DNA of 64,000 nt from Bryobacterales bacterium. Its GTDB lineage: Bacteria > Acidobacteriota > Terriglobia > Bryobacterales > Bryobacteraceae. The stretch covers positions 1-64,000 of the forward strand of contig JADLBD010000279.1 of NCBI GenBank assembly GCA_020847975.1, written 5' to 3'. Shown here in pieces: positions 41,502-50,956 of the stretch; position 1 is the first letter of the stretch, and each line of letters opens with the position of its first letter. Position numbers and translations under genes: made by a program. The notes beneath the pieces are model-generated. The model ran no database searches. It saw nothing but the letters and a program-made list of their open reading frames with translations, and was not told the DNA's origin.

Positions 41502-42248
41502 ATGAGGAAAGAGAGGCGTAGCATTCTGCCCCCCCGCACCAACTTTGAGAACCGCGCCGCACGGCTGTTTCTGCCGCCCGTGCCTTTCTTGGCCAACCCG
41601 AAAGAGCCGAAAGATTTTCCTCTCGGCCGCTGGAATCTCTACATCGGCGGCGCCGGATGCACCGTGGATGGCTACATCAATATCGACCTGATCGCGACGC
41701 CGGGGGTCGATGTGGTAGCAGACGCGGAACGGTTGCCGTTTGCCTCCGGCGTGTTCCAGCGCGTGGAGTGCGACGCCGTGCTGGAGCATGTGCGGGACCC
41801 CCAACGCGTGATGAAGGAGATGGAGAGGGTTCTCCTGCCCGGTGGCTACCTGCATGTCGTGACGCCGTTCTGCCATCCATTCCATGCCTATCAGGACTAC
41901 AGAAGATTCACGATCCAGGGACTCAAACAACTGGCGGGGCCGATGGAGGTGATTACGGAAGGGTGGCGCACGGGCCCAACGGCTACGATGCTGGTATTCG
42001 CTCTCGAATACGTGAAACTGCTGCTGCCTCTACGCATCTGGAGAGGCGCTGCCCACGCTTTCTTTGGGTGGCTGCTCTTTCCGTTGCGGTACCTGGACCG
42101 GTACCTCATGCGATTGCCGGAGGCGCACCGTTTGGGCAATCATTGTTATGTTTGGTTTCGGAAACCCGATTCCTCTATGGAGAGCCCCATGGCCATGGAC
42201 GGGCGAGAGTTGCGCACAGCTGAAACCAATGACGAATCGGATGCTTGA
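41502..42248 (+). CDS. Class I SAM methyltransferase (type 11)
   Basis: 248 residues; ATG at 41502 (MRKERRSILPPRTNFEN). The core reads LYIGGAGCTVDGYINIDL, ADAERLPFASGVFQRVECDAVLEHV and MERVLLPGGYLHVVTPF, which is the usual Methyltransf_11 pattern. The C-terminal part has hydrophobic stretches (TMLVFALEYVKLLLPL, AFFGWLLFPLRYL), so it may sit at the membrane and act on lipids or cell-surface sugars. It follows ahcY by 57 bp. Its stop overlaps the start of the HicB gene. Confidence 0.75.
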   Translation: MRKERRSILPPRTNFENRAARLFLPPVPFLANPKEPKDFPLGRWNLYIGGAGCTVDGYINIDLIATPGVDVVADAERLPFASGVFQRVECDAVLEHVRDPQRVMKEMERVLLPGGYLHVVTPFCHPFHAYQDYRRFTIQGLKQLAGPMEVITEGWRTGPTATMLVFALEYVKLLLPLRIWRGAAHAFFGWLLFPLRYLDRYLMRLPEAHRLGNHCYVWFRKPDSSMESPMAMDGRELRTAETNDESDA

Positions 42249-42585
42249 CCAGTACCAGTTCACAGTGCGGCCGCTGTCGAAGCAGGAAGGCGGCGGCTAT
42301 CTCGTGGAGTATCCGGATGTCCCCGGATGCATGTCCGACGGGGAAACTGTGGATGAAGCAATCAGGAACGGCCGGGAGGCTCTCCGCGACTGTATTGCGG
42401 TGTTCCGCGAATCGGGCCGCAAGATACCGAAGCCCAGCGTCCAGGCCGCACAATGGCGTCAGCGCCTCCCCCGGACTCTCTATGCCAAACTGACGAAACA
42501 GGCCGAATGGGAAGGCGTCAGCATTAACAGTCTCGTGACGGCGATCATCGCCGAGGCGATAGGAGCAAAACGGGGCACAAAGTGA
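42241..42585 (+). CDS. HicB-type antitoxin, no HicA seen
   Basis: 114 residues; ATG at 42241, an alternative at 42229. The N-terminal half is a degenerate RNase H-like HicB fold (GGYLVEYPDVPGCMSDGETVDEAI, ALRDCIAVFRE). The C-terminus is an RHH DNA-binding segment (LYAKLTKQAEWEGVSINSLVTAIIAEAI). HicB normally follows or precedes the small toxin HicA; I see no HicA frame on either side. It overlaps the methyltransferase gene, so it is in the same transcript. It may be a solitary regulator or a remnant. Confidence 0.75.
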   Translation: MLDQYQFTVRPLSKQEGGGYLVEYPDVPGCMSDGETVDEAIRNGREALRDCIAVFRESGRKIPKPSVQAAQWRQRLPRTLYAKLTKQAEWEGVSINSLVTAIIAEAIGAKRGTK

Positions 42586-42639
42586 ACCTCCGCGCCGGGA
42601 ATGCCGCCATTTCTGCTCTCCGTGCCGGCGAAAATGCGG

Positions 42640-43215
42640 CTAGGTTTCCGGCTCCTTCTCCACCTTCACCACAGCGCCGGTGGAATCATAGGTGTAGACC
42701 ATCCCCTCCCAGCGGCCGAATTCGATTCCCGTGTCTTTCGTGCCGTAACTGTATCGCTGTGTGGCCGTGGAAGCGCGGACGGAAGCCCCGGTGATCTGCG
42801 CGAAGCGGTAGCAGAAGTAGTTCCCGTCCCCCTGCTTCCCCTCCTTGCCCGGAGTGATGTACGCGGCCCCGCAGGAGAGCAGTTCAATGGCCTTCACTTT
42901 TCCCTTCCACTTCGCAAATCTGCTGATCGTGGAAATGGTGATGTTCTCCTTGCAGAACTGAATCCCAGCCCCGCCCTGGCTGTAGATGTTCTTCTCCGTG
43001 CACATTCCGTTTGCGTCACTGCCCTCTGTCCGTACGTATGTCTCAAAGCCGTGCGCCATGATCCTGATGCGCACGTCTCCTTTGTAGGTATCCGATTTGT
43101 CAGCAGCCCAATTGATGGGCCACTCGATGGGTGTATCAAAGTTCACCTCCAGCACTTCCTTGCCGGCGGGTTTCCAACCCAGGAGTCTCACGTCCCGAAT
43201 GATGATGTCCTGCAT
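42640..43215 (-). CDS. Possible caspase-fold protein (His55, Cys115 dyad)
   Basis: 191 residues if started at the second ATG (43215), which has AGAGGAG eight bases upstream; the first ATG would add 7 residues. It has VRIRIMAHGFETYV (His55) and, 60 residues later, KAIELLSCGAAYITPG (Cys115), then YRFAQITGASVRASTATQR. The order HG ... LxSCxxA ... LAxxTGAxVxAST resembles caspase-like proteins of the DUF4347/CHAT type. Between them, GGAGIQFCKENITIS fits a substrate-loop region. There is no signal peptide. Solitary; the neighbours are not known caspase-system genes. The family assignment is inferred by motif, not by search. Confidence 0.55.
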   Translation of the reverse strand: MQDIIIRDVRLLGWKPAGKEVLEVNFDTPIEWPINWAADKSDTYKGDVRIRIMAHGFETYVRTEGSDANGMCTEKNIYSQGGAGIQFCKENITISTISRFAKWKGKVKAIELLSCGAAYITPGKEGKQGDGNYFCYRFAQITGASVRASTATQRYSYGTKDTGIEFGRWEGMVYTYDSTGAVVKVEKEPET

Positions 43216-43525
43216 ACGCTTGCTCCTCTTGCCCATTACCGTGCCGCGGCTACAGCGGCCTGAGACCTGGCGGTGCAGGCTGGCGCTGTGCGCACGTCAC
43301 GCCTGTCTACGGGAGAATAACACAACCTCCCGGTGAGTACGCGGTCTCGGGTTGCGGCTACGCAGCCGCGCTTCTTGTTTCGGCTACGCCTTTCGGCTAT
43401 GCACTTTCGGCTATGCCTTTCGATGCGGCGAAAGGAACGATGTATAATAGCGCCACCCGGGTTTCAAGTCGGGCGCGTGGGTCCTGTGTGAGGTCTGAAT
43501 CGACGGTCTAAGAAGGTGGAGTGCG
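43216..43525. promoter_or_regulatory. Upstream region of the TonB receptor, tandem 13-bp repeats and TATAAT
   Basis: Three copies of TTTCGGCTAYGCC stand at 43378-43390, 43391-43404 (one base longer) and 43405-43417. A TATAAT at 43443-43448 follows and is a likely -10 element for the receptor gene about 80 bp downstream; TTTCGA at 43418-43423 is the only -35 candidate, with a long 19-base spacer. The remaining sequence holds no gene. Confidence 0.5.
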
Positions 43526-46500
43526 ATGAGGAAAATTGCGGCTTTACTATTCGTTTCGCTGTGTTTTGTGATTCCATTGGGAGCGCAGACTGCCAGTGGT
43601 GTGATTACCGGGTCCGTCACCGACACGACCGGCGCTGCCGTGGCGGGCGCAAAGGTGATGCTGACGCACGAGGAAACAAATCAGACACGCAACCAGACGG
43701 CGAACAGCGAGGGCATATACGAATTTCGGGCGCTGCCGCGCGGGACGTACCGGTTGGCGGTGGAGGTGGCCGGGTTCAAGCGCGAAGAGATCAAAGATGT
43801 TCAGTTGACGGTGGCGCAGACACTGCAGCTTAACGTCAAACTGCAGGTGGGGCAGGTGAGCGAAGCCATTACGGTGGAAGCGTCGGCGGCGCAGGTGCAG
43901 GCGAGTGAAGCCAGCCTGGCGCAGGTGATCGACGAGAAACGCGTGCGCGAACTGCCACTGAACGGGCGCAACTTCATGCAGCTTGCGTTTCTGTCTTCGG
44001 GCATCGTGACGGCCGGGCGCGCGAGCGCGACACAGCGGCAGGCGAACTATGGTCCGGCGTTTTCCGCGGGCGGGCAGCGCGATAACACGAGCACGGTGAT
44101 TGTCGACGGTATCGAAATCAGCGGCATGGAGTTGAACAACTACCCGTACGCGATTCCGTCGCTCGAATCGGTGGCCGAGTTCCGGGTGCTGACCTCGGGG
44201 GCGTCGGCGGAGTTTGGGGGGAACTCGGGCGCGTTTGTGAACGTGGTGACGCGGCGCGGCACGAACGAATTTCATGGCGCGGCATTCGAGTTCTTGCGGA
44301 ATGACCGGTTCGATTCGCGGAACTTCTTCGACGTGACGGGGCGGTCGGCGCCGAACAAGCGCAACCAGTTTGGGTTTGTCGGAAATGGTCCGGTGCTGAT
44401 CCCGAAGCTGTACAACGGCAAGGACAGGACGTTCTTCCTGTTTAGCTGGGAATGGCAGCGGCAGCGGAACGGCACGACGAGCACGGCCATTGTGCCGACC
44501 GCGCAGGAACGCGCGGGCGATTTCAGCGGGACGGTCACGCCCGTGGTGGATCCGTTCACGAAGACGCCGTTTCCCGGCAACCGCATTCCCGAGAGCCGGA
44601 TCAGCCCGGTGGGGCGCGGGTTGCTGGCGCTTTATCCGCTGTCGAACAACGCCGATCCGGCCCGCAACTACGTGAATGCGCCGCTGCGGAAATGGGACTT
44701 CACGGTGCCGTCGTTCCGCATCGACCACCGGCTGTCGAACGCGAACAACCTGTTCTGGCGGACGACGGTGAACCAACCCGACGACATCGGACCGGGACAG
44801 GCGCTGACGCAGACGTTCAAGTATGACGCGGTGCAGAGCGAGCGCAACGTTCAGCACACGCTCGGCGATACGCACATCTTCAGTTCGCGGATTGTGAACG
44901 AGGTCAACATCGGCTTTGTGCGCATGAACCGCATCCGCAACTCCGACGATTCGTTCAAGCGCGATTGGGTGAAAGAACTGGGCATCAAGGGAATCGATAC
45001 GCAGCCGCTCACCTTCGGCGCCCCCGCTGTAACGGTGTCGGGCTTCCCCCAGGCAGGTTTTTCGACAAACAATGCGTTCTTCCAGTGGATCACGCAATCG
45101 GCGCAGGTTGTCGACAACCTGTCGCTGATGCTCGGTAAGCACACGGTGAAGGTGGGCGGCGCCTATCAACGGAAGCAATTGAACTCCACCCAATGGGGCG
45201 CGCCTAATGGCAACTACGCGTTTACGGGGGTCTATACGAGCCCGGTGCCGGTGGGGACGCCAACCCGGCAGTCGGCCATCGCGGATACGCTGCTGGGCTA
45301 CCCGGCGACGTACTCGGTGCAGACGACGCCTTATGAGCAGCGCATGCGCTACAGCAATACCGCGCTCTATGTGCAGGACGACTGGCGCGTGTCGCAAAAC
45401 CTGACGTTGAACATCGGTGTGCGCTGGGAGTATTTCGGCAAGCCTTATGACAAGTTCGACCGGATTGCGACGTTCGACCTCAGCACCGGCCAGCAGTTGC
45501 TGCCGGGCCAGAACGGCACCCCGCGAAGCCTGATCAATCCGGACCGCAACAACTTCGGCCCGAGGTTCGGTTTTGCCTGGCGCGCGCTGGGCAACGATTC
45601 GCTGGTTGTCCGCGGCTCCTACGGCCTGTTCTACAGCCCGCCGATCGGCAACGACTTCCGGTCGCGGGGCTTCCAGGATCCATTCGCATTTCTGGTGACG
45701 CGCGTCTATCGCCCGGCGAGCACCACCAGCCCGCTGCCTGATTTCACGGCGGAATCGCCGCTGTTGGGCGCGGACCGGCAGACCAACCTGACGCGTGCCG
45801 GCGTCGACCGCAACCTGCGCGACGCCTACGTGCAGCAGTGGACACTGAGTATTCAGAAGCTGGTGACGAAGAACACGTTGTGGGAAGCGGCCTACCGCGG
45901 GTCAAAGAGCACACGCCTCCAGACTCAGCTCAACTACAACGAGATCTTCCCCAACCCGCCGCAGCCGCCGGATTTCCGGCAGATCTTCCCGTGGCCGAAC
46001 CTGGCGGCGGTGAATATTCTCGAATCGCGCGGCGCGGCCAACTACCACGCGTTCACGACACGCCTGGAGCGCCGTTACTCCAACGGACTGACCTTCCTCA
46101 CGAACTACACGTTCTCGAAGACGCTGACCGATGTCGATTCGAGCACGGTGGGCGTGGTGATCGGCGGCGGCTCGTTTGGTCCGAACACGATCCGCAACCT
46201 GCGTGACAACAAAGGTCCGGCGGTGTTTGACCGTCCTCACCAGTTGAACTTCAGCGCGGTGTACGAACCCCCATTCTTCAAGAAGTCGCCGGCGCCGGTC
46301 CGGCTGCTGCTGGCGGGGTGGCAGATCGCGCCCATCTGGACGGCCTACGTCGGCGCCTATCTCACACCCGGAAACTTCAACGTGCAGAACACGGGGTCGC
46401 GGCCGGACGTGTTGCGCAATCCCAATCTGTCGCGCGGCGATCGGACGATCGACCGCTGGTTCGACACCGAGGCGATCCAGAATGCGACGCCAGGGCGTTT

Positions 46501-46786
46501 CGGCAACGCCGGCAAGGGCATCATTCAGGGCAGCGGGGTGAACAACTGGGACGTGAACCTGTCGAAGAACTTCTATATAACCGAGCGGCATCGTGTGCAG
46601 TTCCGCGCGGAGTTGTTCAACTTCTTCAATCACGCGCAGTTTGACGATCCCGTGCTGCAACCGGCGGTACGCGACGCCGCCGGACGGTTGTTGAACCCCA
46701 CCGCCGGCAAGATCACTTCGGCCAGCGACTTCGGGTTCCGGCAAACCGAACGCGTGGTTCAGTTCGGGCTGAAGTATATCTTTTGA
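43526..46786 (+). CDS. Oar-like TonB-dependent receptor with carboxypeptidase-regulatory domain
   Basis: 1086 residues. A signal peptide (MRKIAALLFVSLCFVIPLGA) is followed by a carboxypeptidase-regulatory-like domain (GVITGSVTDTTGAAVAGAKVML, about residues 25-105), the plug (VIDEKRVRELPLNGRNFMQLAF and the TSGASAEFGGNSGAFVN segment) and a long beta-barrel ending in the aromatic QFGLKYIF. Acidobacteria have dozens of such proteins, thought to import sugars or peptides or to act in adhesion. It is monocistronic: an ADOP permease gene converges from the other side 26 bp away. No TonB-box sequence could be named with confidence. Confidence 0.92.
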   Translation: MRKIAALLFVSLCFVIPLGAQTASGVITGSVTDTTGAAVAGAKVMLTHEETNQTRNQTANSEGIYEFRALPRGTYRLAVEVAGFKREEIKDVQLTVAQTLQLNVKLQVGQVSEAITVEASAAQVQASEASLAQVIDEKRVRELPLNGRNFMQLAFLSSGIVTAGRASATQRQANYGPAFSAGGQRDNTSTVIVDGIEISGMELNNYPYAIPSLESVAEFRVLTSGASAEFGGNSGAFVNVVTRRGTNEFHGAAFEFLRNDRFDSRNFFDVTGRSAPNKRNQFGFVGNGPVLIPKLYNGKDRTFFLFSWEWQRQRNGTTSTAIVPTAQERAGDFSGTVTPVVDPFTKTPFPGNRIPESRISPVGRGLLALYPLSNNADPARNYVNAPLRKWDFTVPSFRIDHRLSNANNLFWRTTVNQPDDIGPGQALTQTFKYDAVQSERNVQHTLGDTHIFSSRIVNEVNIGFVRMNRIRNSDDSFKRDWVKELGIKGIDTQPLTFGAPAVTVSGFPQAGFSTNNAFFQWITQSAQVVDNLSLMLGKHTVKVGGAYQRKQLNSTQWGAPNGNYAFTGVYTSPVPVGTPTRQSAIADTLLGYPATYSVQTTPYEQRMRYSNTALYVQDDWRVSQNLTLNIGVRWEYFGKPYDKFDRIATFDLSTGQQLLPGQNGTPRSLINPDRNNFGPRFGFAWRALGNDSLVVRGSYGLFYSPPIGNDFRSRGFQDPFAFLVTRVYRPASTTSPLPDFTAESPLLGADRQTNLTRAGVDRNLRDAYVQQWTLSIQKLVTKNTLWEAAYRGSKSTRLQTQLNYNEIFPNPPQPPDFRQIFPWPNLAAVNILESRGAANYHAFTTRLERRYSNGLTFLTNYTFSKTLTDVDSSTVGVVIGGGSFGPNTIRNLRDNKGPAVFDRPHQLNFSAVYEPPFFKKSPAPVRLLLAGWQIAPIWTAYVGAYLTPGNFNVQNTGSRPDVLRNPNLSRGDRTIDRWFDTEAIQNATPGRFGNAGKGIIQGSGVNNWDVNLSKNFYITERHRVQFRAELFNFFNHAQFDDPVLQPAVRDAAGRLLNPTAGKITSASDFGFRQTERVVQFGLKYIF

Positions 46787-46812
46787 CGCCGAACAGCGGC
46801 CCAGGATACACG

Positions 46813-49284
46813 TCAACCCTGCCGCAGCGCCTCGGCCGGTTGAATGCGTAGCGCCCGGCGCGCCGGGGCAGCGCACGCAAGCACGCCCACCGCCGCCATG
46901 ATGACGGACGTAATCACCGACGAGACGACGAGATCCGCGGTCAGGGCGCCGGCGCGCCACGCGAGGAGAAAAATGAGGCTGTTGCCGGCGATGACGCCAC
47001 CGCCGAGTTGACGGCCGGCACGGGCGAAAACGATATGGAGCACGTTCCGGGCATTGGCGCCGAGTGCGATACGAATGCCAATCTCGCGGGTGCGGCGCGC
47101 GACGGTGACGGCCATGAGCGCATACAGACCGGCCGCCGAGAAGACGAGCGCCACCAGCAGAACGCTGCCGAAGACGACACTGCCGGCCACCATCCGCATC
47201 TGCTCCTTGGCGACGATGTGGTCGAGGGTGACGATATCCCGGAGGTGCAGGCTCGCATCGACCTGCCGCGCAAGGGCGCCGACCCGCGGCACAAGCGGCG
47301 AGGCGTCCCCCGCGACGCGCACAGCGACCATGACAGGATCGAACTCCGCCGCGGATGCTGCGCGATAGACGTAGGCTGCCCCATCCCAATCGGCGGGGAA
47401 CAACATCCCGAAATCGGTGACCACCCCGACGATCTCGTGCCAGGGCCCGGTCTCGCGCTCGCCGCCTCGCTGGACCGTGCGAACGCGCGCGCCCACGGGA
47501 TTCCTGCCCACCACGCGCCTGAACGCCTCGTTGACCACGACGGGCCCGTTTGGAGCCCCGGCGTCAGTGGGATGCAAGCCGCGGCCGGCCACGATCCGGG
47601 AGCCAAACGCGTCGTGATAGCCTGCGCCGGCCGCAGCCATCGCGAATCCACCCTCGTAATTGCCGTGCAGGCGAACCGGAGGTCCACCGTCCTGCTCCAT
47701 TTCCAGCGCCACCCACTCCGGGTGCATCGTCGGCAGGCGATCGCCCTGCGTCACGTGCGTCACACCAGGCTCCTCACGCAACCGGCCCGCGAGTTCTTCA
47801 TATGCGAGCGCGCGACGCGCGGCGATCTGCCCATTGTCAGGGACACCATGCTCGCCGGCCAGCGGTTCGTCATCCATGCTGAGACGGAAGGTCAGGTAAC
47901 GCTTCGCCGGGAACTCCGTCCGGCTCGGCTTGTCGTGGAGGGTGTTGGTGAACATCCCCACCGCGGCGGGCACGAACAGCACCGTGCACGCCACCTGCGC
48001 GCCGATGATGAAGGACCAGATGCCGCCGAACGCCATCGTCCCGCCGGTGCCCGTGATCCCCTGCAATCCCCGCTGGACCGGCACGCATGTAGCCTTCAGC
48101 GCCGGGATCAGGCCGATCAGCGCCGCGGCGACGAGCGCGAGCAGCAGCGCATACGCAATGGTCGCGGGCTCGAGCCTCAGATCCACCCAGAACGGCAGGT
48201 CGTCCCCGATGATCTGAGCCGCCCGGGCCAAGGCATAGCGCACCGTCGACTGGGCCACAACGAGCCCGAGCACGGCGGCGGCAAGGGCCAGCACGAGCCC
48301 TTCGGTGACGATCTGCGCGATCAGGCGGGCGCGGCTCGCCCCCAGCGCGTGGCGGACGACCATCTCCGGCTCGCGCAGCGCGGCGCGCGCGAAGATCAGC
48401 GTCGCGACGTTCGCCGACACCACCCCCAGCAGCAGCAGGACGATGACGTGGACCGCCACATCCTCCAGCCGCAGCGGATCACCTGGCGTGCGCCCGGCGA
48501 ATGCCCGAACCCGTGTACGCAACTGCGCGTGGGTTGCCGGCTCGTCGGCGGCCAGGCGCGCCGATACGGCGTCGAGCTCCGCCGCGGCGTCCTGCCATCT
48601 CGCTCCGGCAGAGAGCCGGCCGAACACCTGCACGGCCGGCCCTTCCCGTGGGCCGGCATCCTGAATGGGCAATGGCTCCCATAGCTGCTGATTGTGCGGG
48701 AAGCCGAAGCTCGGCGGCATCACGCCCACCACCGTGCGACGCGTGCGACCCACCGTCACGACGCGGCCGATAATCGCCGGGTCGTGCAGGAATTGTCTCT
48801 GCCAGACGTCGTAACCCAGGACCACGACGGGCTCCGCACCCTGGATTTCATCCGCCGGCTGAAGCGGCCGGCCGAGCAACGGCGGCACGCGGGTGAGCGG
48901 AAACGCCGACGCCGTGATCTCCGCCACGCGCAGCGATTCGACACGGCCTTCGCTCGTAAGCACGTTGCGCTCGCTCAGGTGGGCGGCGCCCAGCTCCGAT
49001 ACGGTCTTCAGGGACCGCCGCCACATCGCGAAATCGTGGAGCACCCTCGGTTCCACACGTGACGCTGCCGTGTCTCGCGTCTCGAGACGCACGACTCGGC
49101 CGCCTTCGTCGAACGGCAGCCGTTTGTACAGCAGTTCGTCCGCGACTTCGAAGCCGACTGCTCCAATCCCGATTGCGCCCGCCAACGAGAGGCCGCCGAT
49201 AATCGTGAGCGCGGGATATTTCAGCAGTAGACGCGCGCCCAGCTTCCAGTCGAGCAACGAGACCCTGGTCAGGCCGGCATGCAT
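46813..49284 (-). CDS. ADOP-family ABC permease (MacB/FtsX type)
   Basis: 823 residues; ATG at 49284 with GGAGGAGGG seven bases upstream, chosen over upstream ATGs that give non-family sequence. It has two FtsX halves and two periplasmic MacB-PCD domains: first transmembrane helix LTIIGGLSLAGAIGIGAVGF, then PPLLGRPLQPADE, VVVLGYDVWQRQF, IGRVVTVGRTRRTVVGVMPP, a FtsX segment SANVATLIFARAALREPEMVVRHALGASR, and the second set ending REIGIRIALGANARNV and RIQPAEALRQG. No ATPase gene is nearby, although ADOP permeases need one or a shared one. Their role is thought to be macrolide-, peptide- or lipid export-like. Confidence 0.88.
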   Translation of the reverse strand: MHAGLTRVSLLDWKLGARLLLKYPALTIIGGLSLAGAIGIGAVGFEVADELLYKRLPFDEGGRVVRLETRDTAASRVEPRVLHDFAMWRRSLKTVSELGAAHLSERNVLTSEGRVESLRVAEITASAFPLTRVPPLLGRPLQPADEIQGAEPVVVLGYDVWQRQFLHDPAIIGRVVTVGRTRRTVVGVMPPSFGFPHNQQLWEPLPIQDAGPREGPAVQVFGRLSAGARWQDAAAELDAVSARLAADEPATHAQLRTRVRAFAGRTPGDPLRLEDVAVHVIVLLLLGVVSANVATLIFARAALREPEMVVRHALGASRARLIAQIVTEGLVLALAAAVLGLVVAQSTVRYALARAAQIIGDDLPFWVDLRLEPATIAYALLLALVAAALIGLIPALKATCVPVQRGLQGITGTGGTMAFGGIWSFIIGAQVACTVLFVPAAVGMFTNTLHDKPSRTEFPAKRYLTFRLSMDDEPLAGEHGVPDNGQIAARRALAYEELAGRLREEPGVTHVTQGDRLPTMHPEWVALEMEQDGGPPVRLHGNYEGGFAMAAAGAGYHDAFGSRIVAGRGLHPTDAGAPNGPVVVNEAFRRVVGRNPVGARVRTVQRGGERETGPWHEIVGVVTDFGMLFPADWDGAAYVYRAASAAEFDPVMVAVRVAGDASPLVPRVGALARQVDASLHLRDIVTLDHIVAKEQMRMVAGSVVFGSVLLVALVFSAAGLYALMAVTVARRTREIGIRIALGANARNVLHIVFARAGRQLGGGVIAGNSLIFLLAWRAGALTADLVVSSVITSVIMAAVGVLACAAPARRALRIQPAEALRQG

Positions 49285-49572
49285 ACGCTTCCCTCCTCCG
49301 GTCCGCATAACCCACGCACTAACTTTACAGTAAAAAGTACTCCGTGTAAACTTTGGCCGGCGCCATTCATCTGTCTGCGGGCCATGCCCATCCACCCGGC
49401 GATGGAACCATCCCCAAGCGCCACCCGGTGCCGTTGACTCGGGACTTTCTGGAGACTCTGGTGCGCGGGCTGGGCAACGGGCTCGCCGGGGCTTTCCTGC
49501 CAGCGAATATCCTCATTTACTCCAGCGCGCTCACAGCATGGTGGGAGCCAGCGCAGGTCCGCAGCATGTTCT
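49285..49572. promoter_or_regulatory. Upstream region of the ADOP gene with an inverted repeat
   Basis: ACTTT (49322-49326) and AAAGT (49334-49338) form an inverted repeat with a 7-base spacer, and AGTACT lies at 49336-49341. PadR-type regulators near ADOP genes bind this kind of site, so it may be an operator. Further right, from 49350, there is no gene: the 5' end of the hydrolase is missing. Confidence 0.3.
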
Positions 49573-50910
49573 TTGCGCCGGACTGCGACGGCAAGACCTC
49601 CGCGCGGCATTGCGGTGGCGAGCATCAATTACCGTCTGAGCAGCGATGCGATTTTTCCCGCGCAGATTCAAGACTGCAAGGCGGCGGTTCGATTCCTGCG
49701 GGCGAATGCGGCGAAGTATAGGCTCGATCCGGAACGCATCGCGGTGATGGGCGATTCGGCCGGAGCGCACCTGGCCGCGCTATTGGCCACGACGAGCGAC
49801 GTTACGATTTGGGACACGCCCGGCATGCCGAACGCGGCGGTTTCGAGCAAGGTGCTGGCACTGGTTGCGCTGGCTCCGCCGATCAGTGTCTTTGACGGTC
49901 CGGCAGAGCCGGCTCTGGCCAAGCTGTTGGGATGCGCGAGTGTTGCGGCATGTCCGGACAAAGTGAAGGAGGCGAGCCCGCTCGGCTACCTCACGCCGGA
50001 CGATCCGCCGGTGCTGCTCTTGCAGGGGAGCGACGATCCGACCGTGGATCCGGAAAACGCCAGAATGTTCGCCGAGGCGCTGGTGCGCACAGGGGTGCCT
50101 GTCACCTATCGCGTGATGCCGGGAGCCGTGCATGTAGACGATCCGGCTTACCATTCGGCTCAAATCACAGGACTGGCGGCCGACTTCCTGGAGCGGATGA
50201 TGAACGGACCACCGGCCTCGGGCGCGGCATCCGATTTCGAATTCGCGCGGTTTGCTCCCGATCAGTATATTGCGCTGTTCGGAGGCTATTTCGGGAATCA
50301 GCAGGTGCTGCCGGATCCGGGACCGCTACCGGCAACGCTGGACGGATTCTCGGTGGATGTCCGGGACAGTACCGGCGCGACACAGGAGGCAGGGTTGTTC
50401 GCGCTGCTGCCCGGACAATTGAATCTACTGCTCCCCGCGGGTCTTGCCGCGGGGACAGCAAGACTCACCGTGCTGCGGAACGGTCAAACGGAGAGAACCG
50501 AAGAGGTGAACATTGCAGATGAGGCGCCGACACTATTCGCAACATACGTCAACGGCGCAGCGCTGGCGATTGGCCAGGCTATTTGGGTCGATGCGGCAGG
50601 GAAGCAACAGCAGCAATCCCTGGTGACCGAAAACGGATCGCAATTGCAGATGGCCGCGCTTCCCTTTTCGCAGGCTATGGGGCCAGTCACGGTGGTCCTG
50701 TACGGCACGGGGCTCGGAACGGGGAAGAGCGTTGTGGCTTACCTGGGACACCTGAGGTTGCTGGTGGAATATGCCGGAAAGCAGGGGACGTATGAAGGGC
50801 TGGACCAATATAACATCGAGATTCCGCATGAGGAAGAGGGTACGGGTCCGCAGACTTTGTCCATTAGTGTAGATGGCAATCCAGGCACGCCGGTGAGACT
50901 GCTGAATTGA
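49573..50910 (+). pseudogene. Alpha/beta-hydrolase with Solibacter-type C-terminal domain, 5'-truncated
   Basis: From about residue 12 the frame shows a BD-FAE/esterase-like hydrolase: GIAVASINYRLS, GDSAGAHLAALL with the nucleophile Ser, LLQGSDDPTVDPENA with Asp, and GAVHVDD with His. The last 200 residues have the TIGR03437-type 'Solibacter uncharacterized C-terminal' domain (LFALLPGQLNLLLPAGLAAG, YGTGLG, IPHEEEGTGPQTLSISVDGNPG). The N-terminal oxyanion strand with HGGG and any signal peptide are absent; the frame begins at a poor TTG after unrelated bases. In another frame upstream, ILIYSSALTAWWEP may be a trace of the missing strand. Probably inactive. Confidence 0.65.
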
Positions 50911-50956
50911 GCACTGTTCTGACAGAATCCTGACCTTACACGGAAGGTTCGACTGG

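Noticed and set aside
43378..43417. Tandem repeats as a CRISPR array
   Set aside because: Units are 13-14 bp, directly adjacent without spacers, and no cas genes are present.
43547..45397. 616-codon minus-strand open frame under the TonB receptor
   Set aside because: Arginine/histidine-rich nonsense composition and no motifs; a by-product of codon bias in the receptor gene.
49353..49721. 122-codon frame before the truncated hydrolase as an independent gene
   Set aside because: Composition is irregular, it overlaps the hydrolase frame and ends in its core; at best a trace of the lost N-terminus.
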